This document shows, piece by piece, positions 1 through 8,122 of a stretch of DNA of 64,000 nt. Below the pieces are notes generated by a model. The model saw nothing but the letters and a program-made list of their open reading frames with translations, did not search any database and was not told where the DNA came from. Made by a program: the position numbers and the translations under genes. This stretch comes from Paenibacillus silvestris (GTDB lineage Bacteria > Bacillota > Bacilli > Paenibacillales > NBRC-103111). How positions within the stretch are numbered: the first letter of the stretch is position 1; the number at the start of each line of letters is the position of its first letter. The stretch lies in NCBI RefSeq assembly GCF_009882985.1, contig NZ_WTUZ01000021.1:233510-297509 (forward strand). Reading direction: 5' to 3'.

Positions 1-232
1 TTGGAAAATTTTGAAAAGGTATGCAAGTGAGATCAACATTGAGAGTGATATTACGCCTCATGCCTTGCGGCATTCTTTTGCTGCCCACCTGATTGAAAAC
101 GGCGCGGATTTAAGATCCGTCCAAGAGATGCTCGGGCATTCGGATATTTCCTCCACTCAGCTGTATGTTCAAGTCACCAAGCTCAAAATGAAGGATGTTT
201 ACAATCACGCTCATCCCAGAGCGAATATGTAA
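1..232 (+). CDS. xerD: Tyrosine recombinase XerD, C-terminal fragment (5' end outside window)
   Basis: The last 77 codons of a tyrosine site-specific recombinase; the reading frame is open back to base 2, so the gene begins before the window. XerD acts with XerC at dif to resolve chromosome dimers. Visible catalytic-domain features are the H-A-L-R-H-S box (His-x-x-Arg), the E-M-L-G-H-S helix carrying the second His, and the tyrosine of Q-L-Y-V that should be the nucleophile, followed by the typical ending [11 protein letters not shown]. The next genes, deoB and a purine nucleoside phosphorylase, follow xerD in Bacillus too, which favours XerD over XerC or an integrase. Confidence 0.9.
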   Translation, partial: WKILKRYASEINIESDITPHALRHSFAAHLIENGADLRSVQEMLGHSDISSTQLYVQVTKLKMKDVYNHAHPRANM

Positions 233-237
233 GTGAT

Positions 238-275
238 GGCAGCGGCGTTTCCTCGAGGAAAAGCTGCTGTTTTGC
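238..275 (+). terminator. Possible intrinsic terminator after xerD
   Basis: An imperfect hairpin with TTTCC/GGAAA at its tip and CAGC/GCTG at its base is followed by TTTTG. The stem is interrupted, so it is a weak candidate separating xerD from deoB. Confidence 0.35.
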
Positions 276-340
276 ATTCATAGAGTGGAAGTGCGATAAT
301 CAAGGGTGGATAACATTGTGAACAATTTGGAGGGACAAGA

Positions 341-1513
341 GTGCGCTTTGAACGAATCGGTTTAATCGTATTGGATAGCGTAGGCATCGGCGAATTACCG
401 GATGCCAAAGAGTTTGGCGACACAGGTAGTCACACGCTTGGACATATTGCTGAAAGAGTGAGCGGATTCTCGCTTCCTAATTTACAGCGCATGGGTCTAG
501 GCAGTATTGCTGAGATAAAAGGCATCCCGGCTGCTGAGGTGCCAGAAGCCTATTATGGCAAAATGGCCGAGGTATCGGTTGGAAAAGACACGATGACAGG
601 GCACTGGGAATTGATGGGGCTTCGTATTTCTACGCCGTTTAACGTATATCCGGATGGATTTCCGGAAGCATTGATTTCTCAGTTTGAGCAGGAAACAGGA
701 CGCAAGGTTATTGGCAATAAACCGGCCTCAGGGACAGAGATTCTCGATGAGCTTGCCGAAGAACAGATGAAAACAGGAGCATGGATCGTCTACACGTCAG
801 CTGATAGTGTATTTCAATTAGCGGCTCACGAAGATGTGATTCCACTGGAAGAGCTGTATCGTGCATGTGAAATTGCCAGACGTTTGACGCAAGGTGAATT
901 TGCTGTAGGCCGAGTTATCGCAAGACCTTATCTTGGTGAGCCGGGCGCATTCAAGCGTACGCCGAATCGGCATGATTATGCCGTGAAGCCGCCGGAACCG
1001 ACAGTGATGAATCACTTGAAGGACGCTGGATATGATGTGATTGCCATCGGCAAGATCAATGATATTTTTGACGGTGAGGGTGTCACCAAAACAACATCTA
1101 CCAAAAGCAATTTGGATGGCATTCAGAAGACCATCGAAGTGCTTGGTGAGCCGTTCAAAGGGTTGGCTTTTACAAACCTTGTTGATTTTGACTCGTTGTA
1201 CGGTCACCGTCGCGATCCTGAAGGTTATGGCCGAGCGCTGGAGGAATTCGACAGCTTCGTGCCACAGCTCAAAGAAAAGCTAGGGCCCAAAGACCTGCTG
1301 ATCCTAACAGCAGACCACGGTAATGATCCCGTGCATCCGGGAACAGATCATACACGCGAGTATGTGCCTATTTTGTTATACAGCCCGAGCTTTGAGGCGC
1401 CTGTCTCTCTAGGTATTCGCGGAACTTTTGCCGATCTAGGGGCTACAATTGCCGATAATTTCGGCGTAAAAGCTACAGATCAGGGCGAGAGCTTCCTGCA
1501 CCTTCTCAAATAG
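341..1513 (+). CDS. deoB: Phosphopentomutase
   Basis: Interconverts (deoxy)ribose 1-phosphate and 5-phosphate, linking nucleoside phosphorolysis to the pentose pool; cytoplasmic. The 390-residue protein belongs to the alkaline phosphatase superfamily: the metal-binding Asp of V-L-D-S-V-G-I-G near the N-terminus, the phosphorylatable Thr in D-T-M-T-G (83-87), and the C-terminal metal sites T-A-D-H-G-N-D-P and G-T-D-H-T-R-E. Length and order match the Firmicute enzyme. Start is GTG with GGAGG at 329-333. It sits directly upstream of two purine nucleoside phosphorylase genes and near pdp, so the cluster cleaves nucleosides and feeds the sugar phosphates to this enzyme. Confidence 0.96.
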   Translation: MRFERIGLIVLDSVGIGELPDAKEFGDTGSHTLGHIAERVSGFSLPNLQRMGLGSIAEIKGIPAAEVPEAYYGKMAEVSVGKDTMTGHWELMGLRISTPFNVYPDGFPEALISQFEQETGRKVIGNKPASGTEILDELAEEQMKTGAWIVYTSADSVFQLAAHEDVIPLEELYRACEIARRLTQGEFAVGRVIARPYLGEPGAFKRTPNRHDYAVKPPEPTVMNHLKDAGYDVIAIGKINDIFDGEGVTKTTSTKSNLDGIQKTIEVLGEPFKGLAFTNLVDFDSLYGHRRDPEGYGRALEEFDSFVPQLKEKLGPKDLLILTADHGNDPVHPGTDHTREYVPILLYSPSFEAPVSLGIRGTFADLGATIADNFGVKATDQGESFLHLLK

Positions 1514-1550
1514 TGATTGTTGAACCGAAAAAGCCAAGGAGGAATATAAC

Positions 1551-2378
1551 ATGTCAGAAACATCCATGATTCTTAAGATTCAAGAGGCCGCTGCCTTTAT
1601 TTCGAAGGAAACGAACATTAAACCACAAATCGGTCTTATTCTAGGTTCAGGACTGGGCGTCCTTGCCGACTTAATCGAGCAGCCGATTGTCGTTGACTAT
1701 TCGCGCATTCCACATTTCCCAGTATCAACGGTTGAAGGCCATGCGGGAGAGTTGGTCGTTGGAACGATTAAAGGTAAGCAAGTATTAGTCATGAAAGGAC
1801 GCTTCCATGCCTATGAGGGCTATGGTGCTGAAACAGTTTCTTTCCCTGTTCGCGTTATGAAAGAGCTAGGTGTAGAAACGCTGATCGTAACGAATGCAGC
1901 TGGAGGCATTAACGAGTCATATCAAGTCGGCGATTTGATGGTTATCAGCGATCACTTGAATTTGACGTACCGCAATCCATTGATCGGACCTAATGACGCT
2001 GCGCTTGGCGTTCGGTTCCCGGATATGTCGGAAGCGTACAGCAAACGTCTGCGTAAAGTGGCGCATGAAGTTGCGGCGTCGCAAGATTTTAAACTGCAAG
2101 AAGGTGTGTATGTTGGACTTCTTGGTCCTAACTACGAAACCCCTGCTGAGATCCGGATGTTCCGAACGCTGGGCGGTGACTCAGTAGGTATGTCTACTGT
2201 GCCTGAAGTTATCGTTGCCCGCCACGCCGGCATTGAGGTGCTTGGGTTCTCCTGTATTTCCAATATGGCTTCAGGGATTTTGGATCAACCCCTTTCTCAC
2301 GCAGAAGTGATGGAAACGACGGAGAAAGTTAAACCTAAGTTTTTGAAATTGGTATTGGGCATTATTGAAGCTATTTAA
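1551..2378 (+). CDS. punA: Purine nucleoside phosphorylase (trimeric, PunA type)
   Basis: Phosphorolyses purine (deoxy)nucleosides to free base and pentose 1-phosphate. The 275-residue protein has the phosphate loop G-S-G-L-G (32-36), R-F-H-A-Y-E-G-Y (84-91), N-A-A-G-G-I-N (115-121) and G-P-N-Y-E-T-P-A-E. The two residues that contact a 6-oxopurine in this family are present: Glu196 (in Y-E-T-P-A-E) and Asn238 (in S-C-I-S-N-M-A), so inosine and guanosine are the expected substrates. ATG start, RBS AAGGAGGA about 9 bases upstream. Only 38 bases separate it from a paralogue that differs at exactly these residues. Confidence 0.95.
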   Translation: MSETSMILKIQEAAAFISKETNIKPQIGLILGSGLGVLADLIEQPIVVDYSRIPHFPVSTVEGHAGELVVGTIKGKQVLVMKGRFHAYEGYGAETVSFPVRVMKELGVETLIVTNAAGGINESYQVGDLMVISDHLNLTYRNPLIGPNDAALGVRFPDMSEAYSKRLRKVAHEVAASQDFKLQEGVYVGLLGPNYETPAEIRMFRTLGGDSVGMSTVPEVIVARHAGIEVLGFSCISNMASGILDQPLSHAEVMETTEKVKPKFLKLVLGIIEAI

Positions 2379-2416
2379 TTAGAAATTAAGGGTATTTAAC
2401 AGATAAGGAGATCAAC

Positions 2417-3271
2417 ATGGAACTGACTTACATAGAGAAAATTAATGAGGCAGCAGCGTTTATTAAACAAAAATTAGACGGAGTCGCGCCTGTCATCGGT
2501 TTAGTACTGGGTTCGGGCCTTGGCGATATGGCGAATCAGGTGGAGAATCCGATTGCGATCGATTACAGCGAAGTGCCGCATTTCCCCGTTTCAACGGTTG
2601 AAGGGCATGAGGGACGTTTTGTTGCAGGGACACTTGAAGGTAAGCAAGTCATTGTGATGCAAGGTCGTTTTCATTATTACGAAGGTTATGATATGAAAAA
2701 GGTTGTCTTCCCTGTGTACGTGATGAAAGCGATCGGCGTTCATTCTGTTGTCATGACGAACGCAGCAGGGGGCATGAACCGCGGCTTCAAAGCCGGCGAT
2801 CTCATGGTGATTAGCGACCATCTCAATATGACAGGCGATAACCCGTTAATCGGACCTAACCACAGTGAGCTGGGTGTTCGTTTCCCGGATATGTCCGAAG
2901 CGTATAGCCGCGATTATCGGGCACTTGCGCACAAGCTGGCACTAACGGTAGTTGGAGAAGACGGCGTGCCTCTGAAGCTTCAGGAGGGCGTATACGCAGG
3001 GATTACAGGACCTACCTACTGTACACCAGCTGAGCTGATGATGCTCGCTCGTATTGGCGGCGATGCAATCGGTATGTCTACCGTGGGTGAAGTCATCGCA
3101 GCACGTCATGCAGGACTGAAGGTGCTTGGCATATCGTGTATTACGGACATGGCGGTTGGCGAGGAGCTAGAGCCCCTAACGCATGAGCAGGTTGTAGCGG
3201 TAGCTAATCGGACGAAACCGAAGTTCATTGCTTTGGTGAAAGCATTTGTACGTGACGTGCAATTGGGATAA
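2417..3271 (+). CDS. Second purine nucleoside phosphorylase, diverged base site
   Basis: A tandem paralogue of the preceding gene (284 residues, co-linear, same motifs G-S-G-L-G, R-F-H-Y-Y-E-G-Y, N-A-A-G-G-M-N, M-S-T-V). The purine-recognition residues differ: Cys202 replaces Glu in Y-C-T-P-A-E, and Asp244 replaces Asn in S-C-I-T-D-M-A. A short insertion (about 178-184, E-D-G-V) separates it further. In human PNP the equivalent Asn-to-Asp change is known to let adenosine in, so I infer a substrate other than inosine/guanosine, perhaps a 6-aminopurine nucleoside. It is a family member beyond doubt; its specificity is not established from sequence. ATG start, RBS AAGGAGAT. Confidence 0.9.
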   Translation: MELTYIEKINEAAAFIKQKLDGVAPVIGLVLGSGLGDMANQVENPIAIDYSEVPHFPVSTVEGHEGRFVAGTLEGKQVIVMQGRFHYYEGYDMKKVVFPVYVMKAIGVHSVVMTNAAGGMNRGFKAGDLMVISDHLNMTGDNPLIGPNHSELGVRFPDMSEAYSRDYRALAHKLALTVVGEDGVPLKLQEGVYAGITGPTYCTPAELMMLARIGGDAIGMSTVGEVIAARHAGLKVLGISCITDMAVGEELEPLTHEQVVAVANRTKPKFIALVKAFVRDVQLG

Positions 3272-3407
3272 AATTTTAAAGATTTTTGTGTAAATGCACA
3301 TCTTAGGACCTATCCATCTATGGCGACCCGTGTTAATATGTAGTTAATTAGAACTATATATGAGGGTAATTCATTAAGGGTTACCCGTTCCGGGGATGTG
3401 ATGGAGC

Positions 3408-3845
3408 ATGTCAGTCCAACAATTACTGGTAGCCAACTGTCCGCGCTGCGGAAGAGTATTCCAGAAAAACTTGCGAAATCAATGTACAGATTGCAGCAGA
3501 AGTCTGGACGCCAAGCTACAGGGGTGTCTAGATTATTTGCGCCGCAATTATCGCTCTACCAATGAGCAATTATATGCTGCTGGAGGTATTACTAGCGAGC
3601 AGATGTATGCGTGGATCAAAGAAGGAAAGCTGCTGCTCACGGATTACCCGAATTTGAGCTATCCGTGTGGATCTTGCATGAAGCCGATTCGGCAGCATAA
3701 GCTTTGTCAGGAATGTGCGTACCGAATCAGCCGCGATATTAAAGAGCTTCATGAGAAGCAACAAATTTTACAGCCTTTAGCGCGGACCAAACAAACAACA
3801 ATGTCTGGTGGTTTCCGAATTCTCGATAGACGAAGTGGTGTGTAA
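3408..3845 (+). CDS. Zinc-ribbon protein resembling flagellar operon protein YvyF
   Basis: A 145-residue protein with two four-Cys clusters: C11-x2-C14/C26-x2-C29 at the N-terminus and C87-x2-C90/C100-x2-C103 in the second half, joined by a helical stretch (about 35-75) that reads like a small helix-turn-helix (I-T-S-E-Q-M-Y-A-W-I-K-E-G-K-L). This layout matches the YvyF/TIGR03826 'flagellar operon protein' family, whose member lies next to flgM in Bacillus. Here there are no flagellar neighbours, so any link to motility is inference. ATG start; bounded by hairpins on both sides, so it is probably transcribed alone. Confidence 0.6.
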   Translation: MSVQQLLVANCPRCGRVFQKNLRNQCTDCSRSLDAKLQGCLDYLRRNYRSTNEQLYAAGGITSEQMYAWIKEGKLLLTDYPNLSYPCGSCMKPIRQHKLCQECAYRISRDIKELHEKQQILQPLARTKQTTMSGGFRILDRRSGV

Positions 3846-3876
3846 TTTACTTCAGTGTGGGAAATAGTAAGGGTAA

Positions 3877-3906
3877 TGTCCCCCGTTAAGGGGGATGTTT
3901 TTACGA
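3877..3906 (+). terminator. Intrinsic terminator
   Basis: CCCCC-GTTAA-GGGGG hairpin, extended by wobble pairs, followed by a TTTTT tract, just after the zinc-ribbon gene. Confidence 0.6.
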
Positions 3907-4023
3907 AGACCCATTCACAATTCCGTCACAAAATATTCAAAGATTTGCCACTAAACCTGTATGGGATTGTCTCGCGATGTTAGGTAGAATAGATGAAGTG
4001 AACACATTATGAGGGGGATATGC

Positions 4024-4407
4024 ATGCAAAAGTGGATTTTCTTTGTGTTATTTATACTTGCGGGCGCACTGGGGCTGGGAGTCCTTTTTCAAGATATCTC
4101 TGATCGCCAAGAGGCGAAAGCAGCAGAGGAAGCCGGCAGCAAAATTCAACAGCTTAAGATTGCAGCTTCTAACTGGCAATTTGACGCTACGGACTACACG
4201 ATCAAAAAGGGTGAACCTACGAAAGTTTCTTTGTCTCTAAAAGAAGGCGTACATGCGATTGAAATCAAAGGTTTGGATATCAAACTGGACAAAGAAAACC
4301 CTTCAAAAGAAATTACGTTCGACAAACCAGGGACTTATGAGATTGAGTGCGTACTTCCTTGTGGTGAAGGTCATACCAAAATGAAATCCAAATTAGTTGT
4401 ACAATAA
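4024..4407 (+). CDS. Membrane-anchored cupredoxin with a CuA-type ligand set
   Basis: A 127-residue protein with one N-terminal membrane helix or uncleaved signal (about 4-23) and an exported beta-sandwich domain. The C-terminus has Cys109-x3-Cys113-x3-His117-x2-Met120, the exact CuA ligand spacing of cytochrome c oxidase subunit II, and His77 (E-G-V-H-A-I-E) fits the remaining ligand. It could carry a dinuclear copper centre in electron transfer or copper delivery outside the membrane. The ATG at 4024 has GAGGGGG at 4011-4017; an in-frame ATG at 4009 overlaps that site and is unlikely. Monocistronic, with a terminator behind it. No oxidase genes are adjacent. Confidence 0.8.
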   Translation: MQKWIFFVLFILAGALGLGVLFQDISDRQEAKAAEEAGSKIQQLKIAASNWQFDATDYTIKKGEPTKVSLSLKEGVHAIEIKGLDIKLDKENPSKEITFDKPGTYEIECVLPCGEGHTKMKSKLVVQ

Positions 4408-4423
4408 AAGAGAATACTAGTAC

Positions 4424-4451
4424 AAAGGGGGCTCATGCAGCTCCCTTTTTT
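4424..4451 (+). terminator. Intrinsic terminator
   Basis: Ten-pair stem AAAGGGGGCT / AGCTCCCTTT (one G-T wobble) with loop CATGC and a T7 tail, after the cupredoxin gene. Confidence 0.85.
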
Positions 4452-4490
4452 CGATTTATGATTCGATTTATGATTGAAGGAGGAACGTTT

Positions 4491-5792
4491 ATGAGAATGG
4501 TTGATTTAATACATAAGAAACGGTCTGGCGAGGTGTTAACGGAACAAGAAATCACTTTTATCGTTCATGGGTACACCAAAGGAGATATCCCGGACTACCA
4601 AATGTCAGCGCTGTTGATGGCGATTTTCTTCAATGGCATGATAAGTGAGGAAATTTCTGCGTTAACAATGGCGATGGCAGGATCAGGAGAAATGATTGAT
4701 CTCTCGGAGATTGCCGGGATTAAAGTAGATAAGCACTCGACTGGCGGAGTAGGGGACAAAATTAGTCTGATTGTTGGGCCGATCGTCGCTTCCCTAGGAA
4801 TTCCCGTTGCCAAGATGTCTGGCAGAGGTCTCGGTCATACGGGCGGAACCGTGGATAAGCTGGAGTCAATTCCGGGATTCCAAATTGAATTATCGAAGGA
4901 AGATTTTATTGCAGCTGTCAATACAAATAAAATTGCCATTGTTGGTCAGAGCGGTAACTTGGCTCCTGCCGATAAGAAGATGTACGCGCTGAGGGATGTA
5001 ACCGCGACGGTTGATTCCATCCCGCTGATTGCCAGCTCCATCATGAGCAAGAAGATAGCATCTGGGGCCGATGCCATCGTTCTTGATGTGAAAATCGGAT
5101 CAGGCGCTTTCATGAAAACCGTTGATGACGCAAGAGTGCTAGCCCGGACGATGGTGGATATCGGCGTCAAACTGAATCGCAATACCATTGCAATGATCAC
5201 CGACATGGAGCAGCCGCTTGGCCGCGAAATCGGCAATGCCAACGAAATTCGCGAATCCATCGAAGTGCTGCGCGGCACTGGCGACAAGGAGCTGACCGAG
5301 GTCGCCATTTCCGTAGCGGCATATATGTCGCTGCTGGGTAAGGTATTTGAGAGCTTCGAGCAGGCGCAGGAGGCTGTTCGTGACATTGTGATGAACGGGA
5401 AGGCGCTGGACACGTTCAAACGCTTTGTAGCGAGCCAAGGGGGAGATCCAAGGGTAGTGGATCAACCTGAGCTGCTGCCGACAGCGAGCTATCACTTTGA
5501 GGTACTTGCCGAGCAAGATGGCTATGTGAATCAAATCGATGCCGAACAAATCGGGATCGCCGCGATGCTGCTTGGAGCAGGGCGCGCCAAGAAGGAAGAT
5601 CAGATCGACTATGCGGTAGGTCTCACCTTGAATAAGAAGATCGGTGACGCTGTTCAGGCAGGGGAGTCGATTTGCACGATTCATGCGAATCGCGAGGATG
5701 TGAAGGAAGTCACGTCGATGATTCAAGGGGCTTATCGCATCGCAGCTAGTAAACCAGCACCTGTTCAGTTGATTTATGATGTAATTGTTTAG
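4491..5792 (+). CDS. pdp: Pyrimidine-nucleoside phosphorylase
   Basis: Phosphorolyses uridine, thymidine and deoxyuridine. The 433-residue protein matches Bacillus Pdp throughout: M-R-M-V-D-L-I-H-K-K start, the signature region K-V-D-K-H-S-T-G-G-V-G-D-K (about 80-92), K-M-S-G-R-G-L-G-H-T-G-G-T (phosphate and base site), I-A-S-S-I-M-S-K-K, and a C-terminal alpha/beta domain ending in the family's G-I-A-A-M-L-L-G-A-G-R-A. The ATG at 4491 lies 7 bases after GAAGGAGGA; an in-frame ATG at 4458 has no RBS. With deoB and the purine enzymes it completes a nucleoside catabolism cluster, though terminators suggest separate transcripts. Confidence 0.96.
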   Translation: MRMVDLIHKKRSGEVLTEQEITFIVHGYTKGDIPDYQMSALLMAIFFNGMISEEISALTMAMAGSGEMIDLSEIAGIKVDKHSTGGVGDKISLIVGPIVASLGIPVAKMSGRGLGHTGGTVDKLESIPGFQIELSKEDFIAAVNTNKIAIVGQSGNLAPADKKMYALRDVTATVDSIPLIASSIMSKKIASGADAIVLDVKIGSGAFMKTVDDARVLARTMVDIGVKLNRNTIAMITDMEQPLGREIGNANEIRESIEVLRGTGDKELTEVAISVAAYMSLLGKVFESFEQAQEAVRDIVMNGKALDTFKRFVASQGGDPRVVDQPELLPTASYHFEVLAEQDGYVNQIDAEQIGIAAMLLGAGRAKKEDQIDYAVGLTLNKKIGDAVQAGESICTIHANREDVKEVTSMIQGAYRIAASKPAPVQLIYDVIV

Positions 5793-5808
5793 TACATGCT
5801 TGGTCAAT

Positions 5809-5852
5809 AAGCTATCTCAAGGGTCTTCAAGGCCTGAGGGATAGCTTTTTTA
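5809..5852 (+). terminator. Intrinsic terminator of pdp
   Basis: AAGCTATC / GATAGCTT stem with an extended imperfect tip, then TTTTTTT. Its CCTGAGGGAT half recurs in the lysA terminator at 15226. Confidence 0.75.
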
Positions 5853-5965
5853 TTTTCCCTCCTTTGGAATATTTTGATGGAAAATCGTCAAGACTGATTA
5901 GCAGTCATTCAAGCTGCAAGTGTCTGGTTTTCACTTCATAATCTCACAGGAGGGGTACAAAGGCT

Positions 5966-7144
5966 ATGCGAAAAAAAGGGCTAATAAGTTTAATCTGTTT
6001 ACAGTTATGTGTGATGCTGATCTTACCGGTTGCTTTTGCGGAAGAGAAGAAGGCGCCGACAGTCGATTTAACGCCGAATGCGCAATCCGCGGTATTGATG
6101 GACGCAGACACGGGCACAGTCATTGCGGAGAAAAACAAAGACACCAAACTTCCGCCAGCTAGTATTACGAAAATCATGACGATGCTTCTCATTATGGAAG
6201 CCATTGACAAAGGCAATATTAAAATGGATGAGAAAGTCCGGGTCAGTGAGTATGCCGCTTCTATGGGAGGTTCACAAATCTTTCTGGAGCCAGGCGAAGA
6301 AATGACGGTTCAGGAAATGCTGAAAGGCATTGCTATGGCTTCTGGTAATGATGCTTCTGTGGCTATGGCCGAGAAAATCGCAGGATCCGAAGAAAATTTT
6401 GTGCAAATGATGAACGAGCGCGCGCAGCAGTTGGGAATGAAAAATACGCATTTTTCAAACTGTAACGGTCTGCCTGTTGCTAATCACTATACAACAGCGA
6501 ATGATATTGCTGTCATGTCCAGAGAACTGCTTAAGCATGAGGGGATTACGAAATTCACAGGTGCTTATCAGGATTATCTGCGCAAAGAATCACCAAATCC
6601 ATTCTGGTTGGTAAATACGAATAAGCTTGTACGTTTCTATAGCGGCGCAGACGGGCTCAAAACCGGTTACACCAGCGAGGCAAAATTCTGTTTATCAGCA
6701 ACGGCCAAGCGGGATAATTTGCGTGTTGTGGCTGTGGTGCTGGGTGAACCTAACACCAAAACACGGAACGCTGAGGTCACGAAGCTGTTTGATTACGCTT
6801 TTGCCCAATACACCAACTATCCTTTATTCAAATCAGGAGATAGTCTGGGGAATTTTACGGTAAACAAAGGGCAAGTTTCGACAGTACCGCTAGTTGCGAA
6901 GCAAAATTATAGCATTTTAATGAAAAAGGGAACTGCTACAGATAACATTCGACATGAGCTGCAACTGGAGCCGAACCTGAGAGCGCCAATTACGATGGGC
7001 CAACCTATCGGCAAAATTGTCGTGTACAGCGGGGATGATGTGCTGTCGGAGTACCCACTTGAGTCACCAGTTGCTGTGGATAAAGCGTCCTGGTGGAAGC
7101 TATTTAAGCGTACGACCTCACATATGTTCCACACAGATAATTGA
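5966..7144 (+). CDS. dacF: D-alanyl-D-alanine carboxypeptidase DacF (serine-type, S11)
   Basis: Trims the terminal D-Ala of peptidoglycan stem peptides; in sporulating bacilli DacF works with DacB to set cortex cross-linking. The 392-residue protein has a signal peptide (1-25), and the three penicillin-binding motifs: S66-I-T-K69, S126-G-N128 and K232-T-G234, followed by a beta-rich PBP5-like C-terminal domain. ATG start with RBS AGGAGGGG. It lies immediately upstream of spoIIAA-spoIIAB-sigF, the same arrangement as in B. subtilis, where dacF is read in the forespore under sigma-F and can be cotranscribed with the spoIIA genes. I did not find a clear sigma-F promoter upstream. Confidence 0.95.
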   Translation: MRKKGLISLICLQLCVMLILPVAFAEEKKAPTVDLTPNAQSAVLMDADTGTVIAEKNKDTKLPPASITKIMTMLLIMEAIDKGNIKMDEKVRVSEYAASMGGSQIFLEPGEEMTVQEMLKGIAMASGNDASVAMAEKIAGSEENFVQMMNERAQQLGMKNTHFSNCNGLPVANHYTTANDIAVMSRELLKHEGITKFTGAYQDYLRKESPNPFWLVNTNKLVRFYSGADGLKTGYTSEAKFCLSATAKRDNLRVVAVVLGEPNTKTRNAEVTKLFDYAFAQYTNYPLFKSGDSLGNFTVNKGQVSTVPLVAKQNYSILMKKGTATDNIRHELQLEPNLRAPITMGQPIGKIVVYSGDDVLSEYPLESPVAVDKASWWKLFKRTTSHMFHTDN

Positions 7145-7168
7145 TGAGATTTCGTCGAATAAACAGGC

Positions 7169-7208
7169 TTTTCTTCTAGTTTTAGCGGTTTTCTTCTAGT
7201 TTTGTCGG
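7169..7208 (+). repeat. Tandem 20-bp direct repeat, two copies
   Basis: Two head-to-tail copies of TTTTCTTCTAGTTTTAGCGG (7169-7188) and its near-identical partner ending GTCGG (7189-7208), between dacF and the spoIIA promoter candidate. No function is evident. Confidence 0.8.
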
Positions 7209-7214
7209 TGGTGC

Positions 7215-7241
7215 AGGAGTTCCTAACTCAGTTGTAGAAAC
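7215..7241 (+). promoter_or_regulatory. Candidate sigma-H promoter of the spoIIA operon
   Basis: AGGAGTT (7215-7221), 15 bases, then GAAAC (7237-7241). This resembles the sigma-H consensus AGGAnnT plus GAAT with spacing one base longer than in the B. subtilis spoVG promoter. spoIIA is sigma-H dependent in Bacillus, and the site lies about 70 bp before the first gene. The -10 element is imperfect (GAAA, not GAAT). Confidence 0.4.
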
Positions 7242-7314
7242 TTAAGTTTCATGACTTAATATAGAGATCTTTGAGTGTTGTTCAAGGTCTCTCAGCTGAG
7301 AGGAGTGAACATGG

Positions 7315-7668
7315 TTGAGCCTGCAAATTGAATTCGAGCAAGGCCGAAGAGCGCTGATTGTTAGATTAAAAGGCGAGCTTGATCACCATACTGCCGATGT
7401 AGTAAAGGCCAGGATGGAGGAAGCGATTGCCAAAGAGCATACGCTTCACTTAATCCTGAGTTTGAAAGATCTTACTTTCATGGACAGCTCAGGTCTAGGC
7501 GTTATTCTCGGCCGCTACAAGCAGATTACGAATAAAGGCGGCAAGATGGTCGTTTGTGATGTTTCTCCTGCCGTTTACCGATTGTTCGAGCTCTCCGGAA
7601 TGTTCAAAATCGTATCGATCCAGGATAACGAACGTAATGCAATGTCCAGTCTGGAGGTTGCACTATGA
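7315..7668 (+). CDS. spoIIAA: Anti-sigma F factor antagonist SpoIIAA
   Basis: STAS-domain protein (117 residues) that, when unphosphorylated, binds SpoIIAB and frees sigma-F in the forespore. The phosphorylation site is conserved: F-M-D-S-S-G-L-G-V with Ser58. The protein aligns with B. subtilis SpoIIAA from the first residue (M-S-L-x-I) only if translation starts at the TTG at 7315, which has AGGAG at 7301-7305. An ATG four bases earlier (7311) is in another frame and would make only six residues. Its stop overlaps the spoIIAB start (ATGA), implying translational coupling. Confidence 0.95.
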   Translation: MSLQIEFEQGRRALIVRLKGELDHHTADVVKARMEEAIAKEHTLHLILSLKDLTFMDSSGLGVILGRYKQITNKGGKMVVCDVSPAVYRLFELSGMFKIVSIQDNERNAMSSLEVAL

Positions 7669-8111
7669 GCGAACACAATTTTATGACGCTGCAGTTTGCC
7701 AGTCGTTCGGAGAATGAAGCTTTTGCACGTGTTGCTGTTGCTGCTTTCGTCTCGCAATTGGACCCAACCTTGAATGAGCTAACCGATATCAAAACGGTTG
7801 TTTCTGAAGCTGTGACGAATTCGATTATTCATGGGTATAACAATAAACCAGATGGTGTAATTACCATTACAACGCAAATTGATGATGACATGGTCCGAAT
7901 TACGATTGAGGACAAAGGTTCAGGCATTGATGACTTGGAACAAGCGAAACAGCCACTCTACACATCCAAACCAGAACTCGAACGTTCCGGAATGGGCTTC
8001 ACGATTATGGAAAATTTCATGGACGAAGTGGAAGTTGTGACGGCCGTCGGAATCGGAACCAAAATAAACATGTTGAAGCGAATAGAATCTAAAAAAGCTT
8101 TATACAATTAG
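7665..8111 (+). CDS. spoIIAB: Anti-sigma F factor and SpoIIAA kinase SpoIIAB
   Basis: A 148-residue GHKL-fold serine kinase that holds sigma-F inactive and phosphorylates SpoIIAA. The Bergerat ATP site is intact: N-box [14 protein letters not shown]1 box E-D-K-G-S-G-I, and the lid G-2 segment R-S-G-M-G-F-T-I-M. The ATG overlaps the spoIIAA stop by four bases (7665-7668) and sigF follows 11 bases after its end, so the three genes form the compact spoIIA operon. Confidence 0.96.
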   Translation: MSEHNFMTLQFASRSENEAFARVAVAAFVSQLDPTLNELTDIKTVVSEAVTNSIIHGYNNKPDGVITITTQIDDDMVRITIEDKGSGIDDLEQAKQPLYTSKPELERSGMGFTIMENFMDEVEVVTAVGIGTKINMLKRIESKKALYN

Positions 8112-8122
8112 GGGTTTGATCT

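Noticed and set aside
4009..4023. Upstream ATG for the cupredoxin gene
   Set aside because: It overlaps the GAGGGGG ribosome binding site of the ATG at 4024, which starts a normal signal sequence.
5139..5807. Open frame of 222 codons on the minus strand inside pdp
   Set aside because: Fully antisense to a well conserved gene, no RBS, no recognisable protein; a shadow of codon bias.
7169..7208. Start of a CRISPR-like array
   Set aside because: Only two head-to-tail copies without spacers and no cas genes.
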